A stretch of DNA of 64,000 nt from Beroe forskalii (taxonomy: Eukaryota > Ctenophora > Nuda > Beroida > Beroidae): assembly GCA_011033025.1 (NCBI GenBank), contig WFMF01000069.1, positions 62,001 to 126,000 on the forward strand, written 5' to 3'. A model generated the notes under the pieces. That model was not told the origin of the DNA. It made no database searches and saw only the letters and a list, made by a program, of their open reading frames with translations. Position numbers and translations under genes: made by a program. Every line of letters begins with the position of its first letter. Position 1 is the first letter of the stretch. Positions 1-14,180 of this stretch are shown piece by piece.

Positions 1-525
1 GCTCGTGCCGATGGCCTATATAATTTATTTCTAATCGAATCAGTAACCACATACACACAAATATTATATTTTTTGATAAATATAACACATAAAATTATAT
101 TTCACAAGTATGCGCATATGTAAGGCACACGGAGGGCAGGCGAGTGAATTCCGAGAAGGAGAAGCAATCCTAATGGCTCATTCAATTGTTGCATATGAGA
201 AATTTCAGTTTGGTTAATAGTAGAAAAAAGTTATAATAATTGTGTTGAACCACCACAAACTTATATATTTCTGTGCAGTTTTTTGAAATTTATTTTAAAA
301 CATATAATTAGCTAAGTTCCTGTGAGAAAATCTTTTTCCTATACTAAATGAGCATTGATGACCACCTATTCAAAATAATAATTTTGAGTTTGCAGTATAC
401 AACTTATCATTATTACTCCCCATAGTTTCGTGGCATCAGACCAGTGGTATACTCAGTAACTTGATATACGCACACATGGTACAAACTATTCGGGTTGCTA
501 TCAGAAGTAGACGTTAGATTCCCAC

Positions 526-565
526 AATTCACCATTCTAAACCATAATTATGACGTCATTATTTA
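526..565 (+). repeat. Dispersed TGACGTCA-type short element, copy
   Basis: Shares the core CACCATTCTAAACCAT followed by a TGACGTCA-type octamer with at least nine other places in this window. No coding content. Family identity unknown. Confidence 0.6.
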
Positions 566-2694
566 CAATCAATCGTTCAGTTCATTGATTGTAGATCGTA
601 GTTATTATTAAGTTGTTAGAAATAATGATGCTGCTATATTCCATATTGCTTCTCAAACTTTGACAATATGATGCAGCAGGGTTGGAGATTACCAACGACC
701 CTCCAGGTGGTTAGTCCGAATAATTCGAATGAATTATGTAGTTAATTAATATATACTAAATTATTAGTTATTCACATAAAATATTATATATTAGGCCCTT
801 TTGTCGGCCCATTCGCATAAATTATAAATTATATAGTTCACGTTGTTATATAATAACAAAACATAAATTATATATTAGGCCCTTTCGTCGGTGTAAATAC
901 CACTCTGTGCACAAACTGTAATACTTTAGCAGCTAAAATACGCCTAGTTCAAGAAGGCTGAGTAGATGAAGTCATCCTCATAGCTCAAAGTGATAAGTTG
1001 ATGAAATCAAAGTGCCCCTTTTCCGCGCGCACGGTTTACATGCTGTTGTAGCTAGCAACAGGTGCATAAAATAAATTTCTCAGGATTAGACTACACAACT
1101 TACACGAACTATTTGTGTGAAGTTTACATCGTTTAAAACCAACGAACAAACACACGCACCAAAACACATCATGAAAACACATCATATTAATTTGGGATTA
1201 TTAGAATATTCAAATAATATTATGCTCATATATTTCGCTCATCTTATGATTGGCAGCACCTGTTATAAATGATAATTGAGTTAGGCTCTAGCAGCTTTGA
1301 TTGGGGTGTGCAATATTGGAAATGATGTAAGGTTGTCGAGTCTATTACTGGCATGAAAAGGGTAGGAGGTTGCAGTATTATTATTATTGAGACGACGGCA
1401 AACACGGCCGTAGCCAAGGGTGAGATGATTTCGGGTTTGGACCACGCCCAAGATATGATGAAAATGGAATCAGATGCCCCGATAATTCGATAGGGATGTG
1501 ACAGGAAGGTGTCATCTTGTAAAGTTGTAATGACTAACAACTTGGGGAAAGAGGGGCTCGTGAAGCGACTGGGTGGATCAAAGAGATTATGGCGATTGGG
1601 GGATCGAGATAAGATTAGCGAAGTTTACCAAAAATAGGATTTTTGATAACTTTGGATGGAATTATTCTTATTCTTTACAAGCTGAGACTAATGTAAAGAC
1701 ACATATATGCTTTTGTTAATTGTTTAGCGATGGAAAACGTCCATTTTTCCAAAATTATATGTCAAATCACATCATGTAACGACGCTAAAAATCCTACATT
1801 TGGTTAGAAGTAATTTAGTTCCAACAAAACTCAATGAAGCTGAACAAGTCAATAAGTGATATATAGACTAGAGATACCACGATGCTGTTCAATGCCATCA
1901 GTTCTTCATCTTAAAACCAGATAATAGCGTCACCCACAACCAACTTTTCGTGGGTACAGCTCATGATGGAATTCAATCCCTGTAAACCTCAGTGTATCAT
2001 TTCACAGTGAAAGGGAACAAGGATGCCATTGTTGTTACACGTGACTAACTCCAACCAATCAGAAGGCTTAGAACCAAACCATTCGATGCTGTTTTATCCA
2101 ATGAGACTTTGACGTTTTAACCAAATGTTATAGTGGAGTAAAACCGGGTGTTCACTTAAATTTTTCACTGGATGATTTCATCCATGCTCAGATTTCCGTA
2201 GCAAGTTGTGATGCGGGCAGCTGGAATTATTCTGTGAAATGATTATGAGAACGAAACAAAGTTGCAGCAGTTCAATGTGGTATGACCGGGTATTTTTAGA
2301 ATGCCCTAAATTTTCGAGTGTGTAGAACTAGATGGGAAAGAAACAAAACATTGTGGCAACAGAGGCACGGACTCGAGTTTATACAATTCGCCTAACATGA
2401 ACAAGTGAAAGTGGTTCAGGCTCGGGTCAGAACATGGCAATGAAGTTTCCTGGGATGAAATGTCGTGAGAAGAAATATCGCACCACCATCCAATTGAATT
2501 CGGCTCAAACACTGTCAATAACTGGCAACAAACTCAGTCAATAAATCGCCCAGTCCACAATCTACACGTCAGTGATTCACGAACCGATTACAACCTAGCA
2601 CGATTCCCTATGGTCCACGACGCAGCAAATATAGAATTCTCCCATGATGATTGAGTGGCATGGGTGGATCTGTGCCACTCTCGCCTAGATGGAC

Positions 2695-2745
2695 GTAAAT
2701 AGTGACGTCATCATCATAGTTTAGAATGGGGAATTGGTGACGTGT
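2695..2745 (-). repeat. Dispersed TGACGTCA-type short element, copy
   Basis: Reverse-strand copy; the reverse complement reads CACCAATTCCCCATTC then TAAACTATGATGATGACG and continues TCACTATTTAC, closely matching the copy near position 526, including the flank after the octamer. Confidence 0.65.
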
Positions 2746-5700
2746 CGGAATACCCATCATTCGTGGTTTACCTATAACATGGAGTATGTATACAGAGCCA
2801 GAAAATATAATTAGTTTATTAATCACGTGGTGGTGTATGAGTGTGTAACCAATGATATATAAAATCCTGATCTGTCGATTAGAGTTATATTGCGAGTCAT
2901 ATATTACTGATGTTCAAGTGTTAATATATTAAAGATATCGAGTGGTGGTGAGGTATAAGTGAAGTTAAACTGCAGGTAACAAAATATCGGGTGAAAATGA
3001 AAATCTTCGAATAAGAATCAAATATCTTCGATAGGTGGCTAGCAAATCAACTGCCCCAATATAAGCAACAGAACCACAACTTTAACTTTAATCGTATTGA
3101 ACGCTAGAAATTAAACCGACTTTATCCACCACATCTTCAAATCAAAAGCTTTTTAAAAACCCGCGTTTAATGGTGAACAGGTGCTTTATTTACTTAGTCA
3201 TCCAGCCAAGAAGGTTATAATGAACCTACATTCTGTGTCTTGGAGTAAAATTAGAATATTAAGGTATTAAGGTATCATTATGCTAAGTTTTCCCAGCTGA
3301 GCTTTGCAGTCAATTAATATAGGTTATGGGGCATAATTTTAGAATAAAATGGAATAAAATAGAATTAGAAAATAGTGTCACGAAAACAATTACAAATTAA
3401 ATGAACAATAAAGGAGGAGAAATTGAAAAAGAACAAAGGTTCTTCTACACAGATAGTGTCAAATCAACATTCCATCATTCCTTGCGAAGCAGAATCATGG
3501 ACATTCCTCTAAAGTAAACAGAGAACGACATCCGTGTATTATACATGATACTCAGAGATAGCGTTGTTACACGTACATTTTATGTAACTAAATATTACAT
3601 CCCCGAATACTAGGCAGGCTGACGTCACCAACTCACCAGCCTGATCTCTTAAAGTGACACTTCTCCAATCACTTTCTGATCTGGTGCGCGCAATAAATAT
3701 TTGTGTTCCATGCCTTGGAAGATTCTAATCTTATCAGATCAACATTTTGCGGTAAGCGGTAACAATCACCGCATGATATCTGGGGTATAGAAGAAGGCTT
3801 GAAATATACAATTCTATTGCTGGTTGAGGCATAAAACGTGCAATACGGAGGAAGTGTACACGCTAAAAATAGGCGAATTAGCCACCTCAACATCCCATTT
3901 TGGAACCTGATAATGACGCCACTCTCAACCACCCATCAATGGGCCATGTCATTTCACCAACCTGCTCCTCCCCTGATTGTACCTTTGTTCTATGAGTTTC
4001 GCTTCCTGATCACCCCTCCCCGGGGTGTCGCCGTATTTTGTTGTTAAAATTTTATCTGAGATTATTAAACACATAATATGCAACATAATTATGAGTAATG
4101 TAGGTGGGAAGATGAGCGTTACATATTCACATTCCGAATATGAAACATGTCTCACTTAATACTGCCACTTTTTGATACCGAATATGGTAAAACAGTCTGT
4201 GATAGGGGTGTAAAAGATCATGATAGAATGCGTGACGTAAACCGTTTGAATAATAGGCTTTCATGAGGGCTGGGGTTAACGAGATTTGGTGATTTATCAT
4301 GAATATTTGAATATTTAACATAATTAGAGATTTGGGAGAAATTTACCATCATGATAATTTTAAAACCGGAAATTTGAAGTAGGTACCTAATAATGTTAAA
4401 ACTTAAAAAGTCTTAGGTTTCAGGACACCGGTTTACGGTTAGGTGTAGATTATGCCTAAGAATATCTTAAGGAAGCTTTTGAATGATGTAATATGGTTTC
4501 ATGCCCCGAAAATTCGTCATAACGGATTAAGGAAGTAACAAGAATCACCAGCAGTCTCAAATTAGATGTGCCGAGCACGCAAAATTATGGCTACAACCGT
4601 TAACCACTCCGATATAAGTTTCAACTTGTCAAGTACAATACTAAACTACTACGACAGCGCACAGACAGAACTGAGAAGATGGCTCCAACACTCGTACAGA
4701 ATATGTCGGATCTACTAAACGCTTAAAAAGCTATAACTCAAATGCTTGAGTAGCTCTGCTTCACAACGCTGAACGTATTTTCCTATCTTAGCATTTGAAT
4801 AGGACTAATTACACATTTTATCTTTACGCCATTTGCCAGCACTCATGAACGTGAAAATTATTTCCCACGACAGAGGACTTGAATCCGTTAATAAGTGGAA
4901 ATATCTTAGATGCCTAAATTATTTTATTTCCATCAAGATGGCGAGATAGAGCAAAGATGATACCAATAACGGACAGTATTCCACTTCTATTCTGTATACG
5001 ACCAGTGACCAGCTCTGTATCTGCTAAAGATTAGGTATATGAATTCGAATTAATAAATAGTGTAAAGTAAATAGATATCATGTAAACGCTATCATGTTAG
5101 ATCTACTACATCATATTCCCACACAGAACAGGATTACTATTATATTCTTCGAGCATGTCAGGGTAGGAAGAGTCATTGGAACTCGTCTTACACAAAAGAC
5201 ATGACCGAGCTGCACATGGTTATAATACGTAGATAAGTCACATTAGATGTTATGTAATTGCTGTGCTGTTGGGTGCCTTTACAAGCACTGAGCTCCCGTA
5301 TCAAAGGGTGCGGTGCATATCTACTACCCCTGTTAGCCGCCTTTTAAGAGCAGCAGAGCAGGACTACCCAACCCTGCATAATATCATGCCCCCCCGGCCC
5401 CCCCTATGAAGATTGGTAGGAATCATCTATTACTATTTCCTTCTAGGTAGAAAGTTAATAGGTATCTGAAATTTACATTCAATTATTCCCTCTTGACTCT
5501 TCCGTAATTTAGCCCCTATTCAAGTATTGATCCCCCCCCCCCAATTTATTATTTATCAATAATATACAGTTTATAATCAGCATCTACTCACGGTTCAGTG
5601 TGATCTCTAGCAGGATAGAGAAAGAGAGAGGAGAGTTGAGGAGGGTATCAGTGTGACATGAACCTCCTCAACATGATTAGGGTTAGAAATAGCCTAGAAA

Positions 5701-8120
5701 TCGGTTGAAAATTCATTGCATGAAATAATCAATAACCAGGAAATATCAATACAAGAGAAAAGTACGAATAACGATAAAAATATAATTGAAAATACGAAAG
5801 ATAAAAAGGCACCAAAAAGCGTATGAAAAGGTCCAAAACAGATCCTAATTTGAACATATTTGAACATGCCATTTACTTTTGACAGAGTTATGTAGCGCGT
5901 TACAGAAACCAAACTACACGTGGGGCAATACAAAACCAGACACACCTTAGAATGACGACATCATCATGCTTTAGAGCGCTAATTTGTTTGCGTCATACCG
6001 CCCACCTATTTGCACTCTAAGATCACAGCCGAAGTGTAAGCTGGTGCTAATCCGCAATGATCATGATAATAGATTACGTTATGGAGGCGTGTTATCTTAC
6101 CCACAGCACGCTGTGTATCAGCCAATCAGCGCGCAGTAACGTTTAAATCCTGTACGGTCATTGGTTAAACCTAAACGCGCGGTTGTGAGAACGTTACTTA
6201 TAAAACCTGATATCAGTGAAGTGAACTGGTATTAAAGGAGCATACCATTTGGTTTGCAATATTCTCACACTTAATCACGGTGTTTAATATTTCGGTTTAT
6301 GTTAAAATATTTTGTCCTAATGACATGACGCCAGTGACCGTCCGATTATCAGTTCAAATTCACAAGTTTTATTCGGAATATTCACAGCAATCAGCACACA
6401 GGGATATATTATAATATTAGAGTTTAAATACAATACGTTTTAAGAACACATAAATATTTAAATTTCGTAAAAACGTCCTAAGTCCGCTACATCTTAGGCT
6501 AGGAAGGTGTTTCAGCTAAGGACGATGCTGGGGTCTCCGGGTTATTTCCAGTGTACACAAAAGATCCAAGGCATAGTAAAACTGTAACGTGAAATAGATA
6601 GGTCCAGACAGAAGCAGTGTGGTAAATGCAGTAATTGTCTGTTGGAGAAATTTGGCTTTGGCCCATGAGGCGGACGTCAATTCAAAGCGGATAATAACAA
6701 TAAAAAATGAAACAGGACATCATGAAAAAATACCGCCTGAATTGTATTACTATTTATAACATGAAATGGCATATTAGAATAAAATATATAACATTTTTGG
6801 TTATTTTTCAATAATAAAAGTGGCATCAAAAGATGCATTTTTAATTATTGCAACCGATATTCAATACATCAATTAATATTTTCTCAAATAATGCAATGAA
6901 CATTTTCCATTAATCTAATTCGTTATGCGTGGTATGCGCTCTACCCTTGGAGGACCTACGATCAAAACAACTCGACAATCGGCAGCGTGATGGCTTACAC
7001 CAACAGGATCCCAAAATCGTCATCAGATTGGACATTGGCCAATAAGGGTGCAAGTTGACGGCCTATTTGTGCGTTGATTGGTCAATTCCAAATGGCTAAT
7101 GACTGCATGCGTATTCCACAGACATCTTCCGTCAGGAAATCGTCGTGATATAACTCAATAACTGATAGGCCACAAAAATCAAATCATAAAAAACACATAT
7201 TATTCGTCCAAAAACTATTGCAAAAATGAAATTTAAGAAGTGTAATAGGTATGCCTCAATGTTTCAAAAGGCGAAGAGTTCATAAGGCTCAAAGGAATTC
7301 TGATGAACACAGGTCGCGTCACAGGTCCTACACTCGATGTAATTTCAGTTGAATTTTGGAACCATCTCTACAAAGCGTGCTTCCTAATTTCTATTCCCGT
7401 GGTTCATCATCCACATCGGTAAATAAAAACTTCAAAAACACTGCTAGAAATGAAATGTGACTCAGCACTTTGAGTTTGCGGTATTTGTACGTTGCACGTG
7501 CATTACGACAGTTTTGGGGTGGGGATTTTGGGAAATGTAATTGAAGAGGTAAGTTTATTTCAGTGAGCCATTACAATAAGGCTTTTGTCATCAAATATTT
7601 ATACGAATAAGGTATGACAGTCAATACTTGTAACTTCGCATAAAATGCTGATAACAATATAACATAATTCAATGCAGTTTTTTATAGTAATGAAACAGAA
7701 TTTTAAGACTCATATTTAAAGTGAGTGTTGTAATTCAACCGATAAGACCAGACAACAAATGAAAATTCTCAATGAAAGAATGAAGGAAGGAGCAGACATA
7801 AAATCATCGCAGCCCTAAAATCTGTGACTGATTTCTCGACCGGGCTATAAATAGAAATAAAATCATTACACAGCTCCATATGGGAACATATTGGGAAACA
7901 AATAATTTATGCGCCACGTTGCTGCTAGAAATATTGCTCTTTTGCCGAACACCGCACACACATTATACAGCGTCCCAGATGTGAAGTTAGTGTCAAATAT
8001 TTGGCGGCAACGTAAGAACTCACGTTTCTAAAATCACATTTCACTGCCACGCTTCATGCAACATATAATATGATATTTGATAGAGGTTGGGAACGAAGGA
8101 GAAACAGTCCGCAGCGATAG

Positions 8121-8152
8121 CATGGTCATGGTTTACAGTGGTGAATTGACGA
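8121..8152 (-). repeat. Dispersed short element, partial copy
   Basis: The reverse complement contains GTCAATTCACCACTGTAAAC followed by CATGACCATG, matching the left half of the family core. The TGACGTCA half is not preserved. Confidence 0.4.
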
Positions 8153-10269
8153 CCTGCAGTCGCCATGTTCTGTGTGTAGGACGGGAATGTAAAGTCATAA
8201 CTCAGAAGAAAAGTAATCGTCTTATAAAGGAAAGAGTTTGATTAACTTAAGATGACTATAATACTCATGTCAAGGAAGGAAGTATCTAAGAAGAATCGCA
8301 TTATGATTAATCGTAATATATAAATGAGACCATACAAATGTAACATCAAAGTGAGATCTGAGGGATGCAGTCAAAGAGAAGATCTTAACATTGGAGACTG
8401 GAGTCAAATCATATACGAAACTGTCATTCCATGAAGAGTTGTAGCACTAACTCGGGAACTTCTGATCAAGTAAACGGCAGTAATTCATATCATAGAAGTG
8501 TGTAGAGAACTGTCGAATATCACGTATAAAACAATATGTTACACTGATATAGCTGATGATACTACATGGTTCCTAGTCCGATATGTTAAACGTACACAAA
8601 TGCTCACAATATTTATCAAACAAACTCCAAATATTACACATTGGGTAATGATGAAGTGGTTGTTACACCCGAATGACTGCGTGTTTACTAACTACAAAGG
8701 TTATACACACTCACACACACAAACTCACTCCTCTTGAGCAGAGGAGATAAGATTTATCAGCCATAAATTAAAGGTTGATAAGAATTATCTGCCTTGTCGA
8801 ATTTAGATTAGATTAGGATTATCAAATGAATCATCTCGAATATAAGTACCTATCTTTTGAAAGTTTTTTGGTTAACTCTATGGTCAATGAAATCTGCTTC
8901 TTTAACAGTCAACGGTCAGAAAATACGTCTTGGTCAAATGTTTTTTATCTCGTACATAAGAAACGATTATGTTTCTTATACCAAAGAGCAAGGCTAGAAG
9001 AATACTATAATTTATCAATACATGAAATCGTTTGATAATTTCCAAAAAGAATGCCAGAGTAAAAACTTTTCACAGGAAAATAGTTCATTGAAATTAAAAA
9101 GTTTAAATAGTGGTAATGAGGGGTCAACAGGAACTTTGATTTGTTTTTGTGCCAACATATTTTACTATTTTACGGCGACGTCTAGGACCAGATGAATCAC
9201 TTTTGTTCCTTTGAAACCTGATAATCATTGACTTATTGAGAATAAAAAGGAAATGAGGGCAGATTAAAGGGCTCATAGATTTTATATTTTTATAGGATGA
9301 TAATAAAATCTGTAAAATAAAACTTTGAAAAAATAGAAAACCGACTAGCGACGCAAATCCATCAGCAGAGCAATAAAGTAACGATAGCACACGAAATCAG
9401 GAACGCTCATTTATCAAATGAATTCCTGAGCCGGGTTGTGTGAGATTTAAATATTCTTAGTGATTCAAACTATGCGTGCAGAAGGTGATGATCTTACTAC
9501 TACCCGCTAGTAACATACCAATCCTGTCAAGCGTGAAGAATAGGCAGTCAAGAGTGACGTAATTATCAGGGATTACCATGGCGAACTGATGATGCAAATC
9601 TCACCACACAGTGACATGTGGATCTCTGCAGTTTTGCAAGTAGTTTACAAGTTGTTACTCCTAGGGCAGGTGTGAGGCTTCCGCTAAATCATAACAACTC
9701 CCTGCTGGAGACAGGTTGGGAAGGGAAATATAAGCGAGGTTTCATCATCAGTTAGACATGATGAGCTATGATGATGTCGTCACTTTCAACCCTCTTCTGT
9801 CATGTGGAACTAACAGCAAAGCACGAAAAGTAAAAGCAGAGTGGTCGTAACAGTCGATGGATAAGCGTCCGTTTATAGCAACGTGTAAGATTAATAACGA
9901 ATATAAGACTTTAAAGCTAGAGTAATGAGACGTATGAAGTGAAGGGTTCGAGGAAAGAGGCCTCTTTTCTATCATTAGCCTAGATGAAAGGATAAACGCA
10001 GCAATTCTCGAACAGTGGATCAAGGAAAAATTAACTCGCATGTTGAAAAGCAAATACGATTGAACTGAGTTGTAGGAAATATTCGCGAAAATATTTTCTG
10101 TATCTAAAATCAGGATGACTGAAGGGAATTGGGAATGGAAGTCAATTATTACTTATCTGTTCATCAAATTGGCAGTACAATGCGAAATCGAAATGCAGTG
10201 AACGCGTTACACGCACGAGAATCCCAGCGAGTTTAGAGGAACCAAATGTACACGCGAATACACAGAAAT

Positions 10270-10510
10270 GTACACTCGGTTAGACAAAATTTTTGGCGCC
10301 CCTTAAGTAATCGTCACGCGCCATTACGTGCCAGTGAGCGGGAACGCGCGCAGCGCTTAATTAAATTGCGTGTCACGTGATCTAGATCATTCCATTTGCG
10401 CTGCAGTGTAGAGTGTTACATTGATGCTACATTTCGTTTCGAGTTTTACGTGACTGGTCGTTCGGGTTATGGCGAGGACAAAGACGTAACGTTTTTCGCT
10501 ATCCTTTTCA
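10270..10510. promoter_or_regulatory. CpG-rich patch with E-box and E2F-like site
   Basis: CpG-dense island in AT-rich DNA with a CACGTG E-box at 10374-10379 and GCGGGAACGCGCGC, whose reverse complement recurs in the patch near 17.6 kb. Both patches are followed by a TAACGTTTTTC or TTACGTTTTTC segment. It could be an orphan promoter of an unseen gene or part of a repeat. No transcript start can be assigned. Confidence 0.3.
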
Positions 10511-10879
10511 CTGTTCAGTTTATATCTACGCCCTAGAAGCTTATGATATAGTTCATCAGTTCACCTAGAAATATATAATTCCGATATTCAAAAAGAGTTG
10601 ATTGATAAATTTTGCCAAATGAGCTGACTACTGACGTCGGTATATTTTCATATTGTAGCGACGTTTTTTAAACTTTTATTTTAATTTGCTGATATTAGGA
10701 AACCAATCCCCGATTCATTACCTCCTTTATTTCTTACTTTTTTCCTAACTTAGTAACTTCAGTAGAATGAAGAATGAAGATAGTATACTTTAGTGCAGTT
10801 GCCATACTCATTTAGCACGTCATTGGACATAGATATGTTAATTTGACCAGTCTGTTGTCCTACCGACAAATGACATCAA

Positions 10880-11395
10880 TCTGTTATTTGCTTGACACCA
10901 GTCCTTTCTATAGTTGTATGTTTGGCATCAGTCGAATGTTTGGTAGACACCAGTCTAGTATTTGGTTGATTTTCTGCTGACACCAGTTTGTTTGTCTGCT
11001 GACACCAGTTTGTTTTTCTGCTGACACCAGTTTGTTTTTCTGCTGACACCAGTCTTCTGCTCTATTGACACCAGTCTGATGTTTGATTGACACCGCAGTC
11101 TCTCAGTCTGGTGTTTGGTTGACACCATTATGGTGTTTAGTTGACACCAGTCTGTTGTTCTGCTGACAAGGTTTTACAAGGTTTACAGGGTTTTTGACAC
11201 CAATCTGGTGTTTGGTTGATACCAGTCTACTGCTCTGTTAAAAGATTGGAGTCAACCAGGCACCAGATTGGTGTCAACTAAACACCAGGTTGGTGTCAAC
11301 CAAACACCAGACTGGAGTCGAACAAACTCCAGACTGCTTTCAATCAAACACCATACTAGTTTTAACAATCTAGTGCCTGGTTGACGCCAGGCAGC
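10880..11395. repeat. Satellite of ~22-bp palindromic unit, block 1
   Basis: Degenerate tandem array of units built on ACACCAGTCTGGTGT, where 7-base arms ACACCAG and CTGGTGT flank a single T. Part of the block near 11250-11350 runs in the inverted orientation (CACCAGATTGGTGTC). The same core forms the much more regular block at 62.6-64 kb. No coding role is supported; the open frame across it is a by-product of the repeat. Confidence 0.8.
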
Positions 11396-11718
11396 TGATG
11401 TACTGATCCAAGTCGTGTTTCTTGATGATCAATCCCGAATCCCGAAACCATTTATTAATTTGTTAAATTTTCAATCAACTATAACTGTATTACTTTTTAT
11501 TTCTATTGATCAACTTTTAATGTAATGACCACAAAAAGATTTGAAACCAATTCAACATAGGATAAACGAAATAGCAACATCACTAAAATGCACCAGAGCA
11601 TCAAACCATAGTAGGAACTCACGCCACGAACACAGTGTGGCTCATTGCAATCTCGAGGCGTGTTATCAATATTACATCGGATCCAGTGCTGAGTAAGTAG
11701 GCGGTTAAATGTCATCGG

Positions 11719-11761
11719 TTCACCATTTTAAACTATGATAATGACGTCACTATCTACCACC
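11719..11761 (+). repeat. Dispersed TGACGTCA-type short element, copy
   Basis: Core TTCACCATTTTAAACTATG then ATAATGACGTCAC, followed by CTACCACCTACTTTTCG, a right flank that recurs beside other copies (near 1938, 39580 and 44975). Confidence 0.65.
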
Positions 11762-12388
11762 TACTTTTCGACCGCAACATGTGTACAATCTCCACAATAT
11801 TATAACATCTGGCGGTGAAATATTACCCAACATACGTTATCTGGGATTGCTGATAACAAATAATAATGAGGGAATACCTACCAAAACTCTTGTACCAGAT
11901 TTGATATGATTCGCATCATGACACGATATTATGATCGTTAATTATGCAATACAATGAAATTTATGTACAGTGTGCGGAAATTTTACCTACCTCTTCTAAA
12001 TTTCAGCTTGGTTGGTACTTACACAACTTTTTGATGTTCTCAAATATAGGCTCTGGAATTATCATTGCGTCAGAAAAATATTGTTTATTCGTGAATATTG
12101 ATGGAAAATTTCAACGACCTATTTTCTTATCTGCCAGTGTCAAATCAATAATCAATAAAATGTGAGCAGCGCTTATTCGTCATTTCATCGATTAAATATA
12201 CCTAACTATTGTGATTTTTAGGTACGATATAAATATAACTATTCATATCGTACAGAAAACAAATTATTTGAGCGTAGAAAAAACGCTCTGTCCGGAACAA
12301 ATCAAATGAATTGAAAGGAATTTGGTCCCTGACAACATTCAATCGTCAAATGAAGGTCTCTTATACGAATAATAGACGAACGAGAATG

Positions 12389-12424
12389 GCGTCATTATCA
12401 CGTGTTATAATGGTGAATTGGTGA
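12389..12424 (-). repeat. Dispersed TGACGTCA-type short element, copy
   Basis: The reverse complement reads CACCAATTCACCATTATAAC then ACGTGATAATGACGC, matching the family core with one insertion. Confidence 0.5.
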
Positions 12425-12893
12425 CATCAAACCGTCAACTTTAGCTGACCAACTGTTCTTGGAGGGTAGGATTTCCATCCCGCAGAATACCGTCAATAAT
12501 CTGACAACGTTTGGTGTAATTCATTGGAGCTTGAGATCGCCAAGAAGTGTAGGGCACGGCAAAGCGATGAGTTGATGATTAATATAATCGTAATGACATA
12601 TTCAATAAAATAGTATAACCTCTAATTACATTTATAGAGTTATAGCTTTATATGTGCATTGACACATGATAGTTAAATGTAAGAAAGGGAGATTTGACGA
12701 CCAAAATGTCACTGATGAAGCCATGGCAGGCCACGAGATTATTAAGATATACACGTACGATCAAATCTTATATTACGACAATTGACGAACAGACGCAAGG
12801 TTTAAGTTTCGTGACATGACATGTGTTACAACTGCAAGTTATGTAGGATCAACTTATAAAAGACCACATATACGAAATCGTAGGTGGTGCGAT

Positions 12894-12930
12894 GATTCAC
12901 CATTCTCAACCATGATAATGATGAGTCATT
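12894..12930 (+). repeat. Dispersed short element, copy
   Basis: Reads GATTCACCATTCTCAACCAT then GATAATGATGAGTCATT: the family core with a broken octamer. Confidence 0.5.
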
Positions 12931-13549
12931 ATATGATGATGCCATCACATTATAAATGGTAATGATATCAAATTTAGGTGATAGGAGACCTCGAACACGA
13001 GCTTATTGTGACGTGATCGATCTCGTAATTCGCGTCACCCAAATAGAGAACGTTACATGTTGGTACGACTACGAGTATGGGTTACAACGTAACTTAGGTA
13101 ACCCACGTTTGACTTAGGTTACACGCTTTACAAAGACTTATGCCACGTTCAAGGAGTTACCGATTAAAAACTTAAAAACAGTGTAACTGGAACCCCTGAA
13201 ATAATTGTCACTATTACCTAATATTTCCTCTCATCGCGTTATTTTATTTCCCATATTTTAATTATCCCCCTGAACCTCTCTCTAAATCACTGGATACAAT
13301 TGAGGACGTGTATGGTACCTGCTTTAATAGGGCGTAGCTGCTGCACCGTAGCAAAAAGTCAAGGGTATCACCACAATTACCGTGGTATCTCGAACTTTTG
13401 AGGCGTTGGTAATACGCCGCACTTGGTGCTTTTTATTTGCGCTGCATCGAAAGTACTTTGCGCGCTGTCACGCGCAGCAAAAAAGCACCTGCGCGGCTTA
13501 ATACGCCGCGCTTTGAAAGGTCGAGACACCTTGGTTATAAATTGTATAT

Positions 13550-14180
13550 CAAAGGTATGAATGACCTACTGCTGACAGAATAACTGACTTACTGACTTAT
13601 TGACGGACTTATTGACTGACAGACGTACTGACCGACTGATTGACTGATTTATTTAATGACTAACTGCCTGATTGACTGGCTGACTGATTGACTGACAGAC
13701 TGACAGAGGGACCAGCTGATTGACTGACTGACTTACTGAATGACTGACTGACTGTCTGAATGAATGAATGATTGATTGGATGACTTACTGAATGACGGAC
13801 TGACTGAATTCAGAGTGAATACTGAATGCATTCGAATGAATGAATGAGTGAATGAATGAATGAATGAATGAATGAATGAATGAATGAATGAATGAATGAA
13901 TGAATGAATGAATGAATGAATGAATGAATGAATGAATGAATGAATGAATGAATGAATGAAGGACGCGCGCCCGCCGAAGGCGAAGGGGTCAGACAACGTC
14001 TGACAATATATGAATGAATTAATGAATCAGTGAATGAATCAGTGAATGAATCAGTGAATGAATGAATCAGTGAATGAATAGAATGGGTGAATGAATGAGT
14101 GGATCAATGAGTGGATGAATGAGTGAATGAATGACTGAATTTACTGAATAAATGATTTAATGACCGACGGACTGACTGAC
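13550..14180. repeat. TGAC/TGAA tetranucleotide microsatellite tract
   Basis: Starts as degenerate GACTGACT-type repeats, becomes an almost perfect (TGAA)n run at about 13836-13960, then decays into interrupted TGAATCAG/TGAATGAG variants. The apparent Phe-Ile-His-Ser repeat peptide on the minus strand is a by-product of the microsatellite. Confidence 0.9.

Larger units (their letters stand above)
1..10860. other. Gene-poor AT-rich region
   Basis: I find no convincing coding exon on either strand. Open frames are short (under 100 codons), lack recognisable domains and are not linked by splice sites with matching phase. The stretch holds several copies of a dispersed TGACGTCA element (listed separately). 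A short tandem duplication around 783-893 contains ATATTAGGCCCTTT twice. CpG-rich patches lie near 6110-6200 and 10290-10500. First exons or non-coding RNAs could be missed. Confidence 0.5.
11401..13549. other. Intergenic, no gene seen
   Basis: No exon structure recognised. Holds three copies of the dispersed TGACGTCA element and, at 13430-13515, a CpG-rich patch with several GCGC-containing motifs. Confidence 0.5.

Noticed and set aside
13733-13996. FIHS-repeat peptide
   Set aside because: Translation of the TGAA microsatellite.
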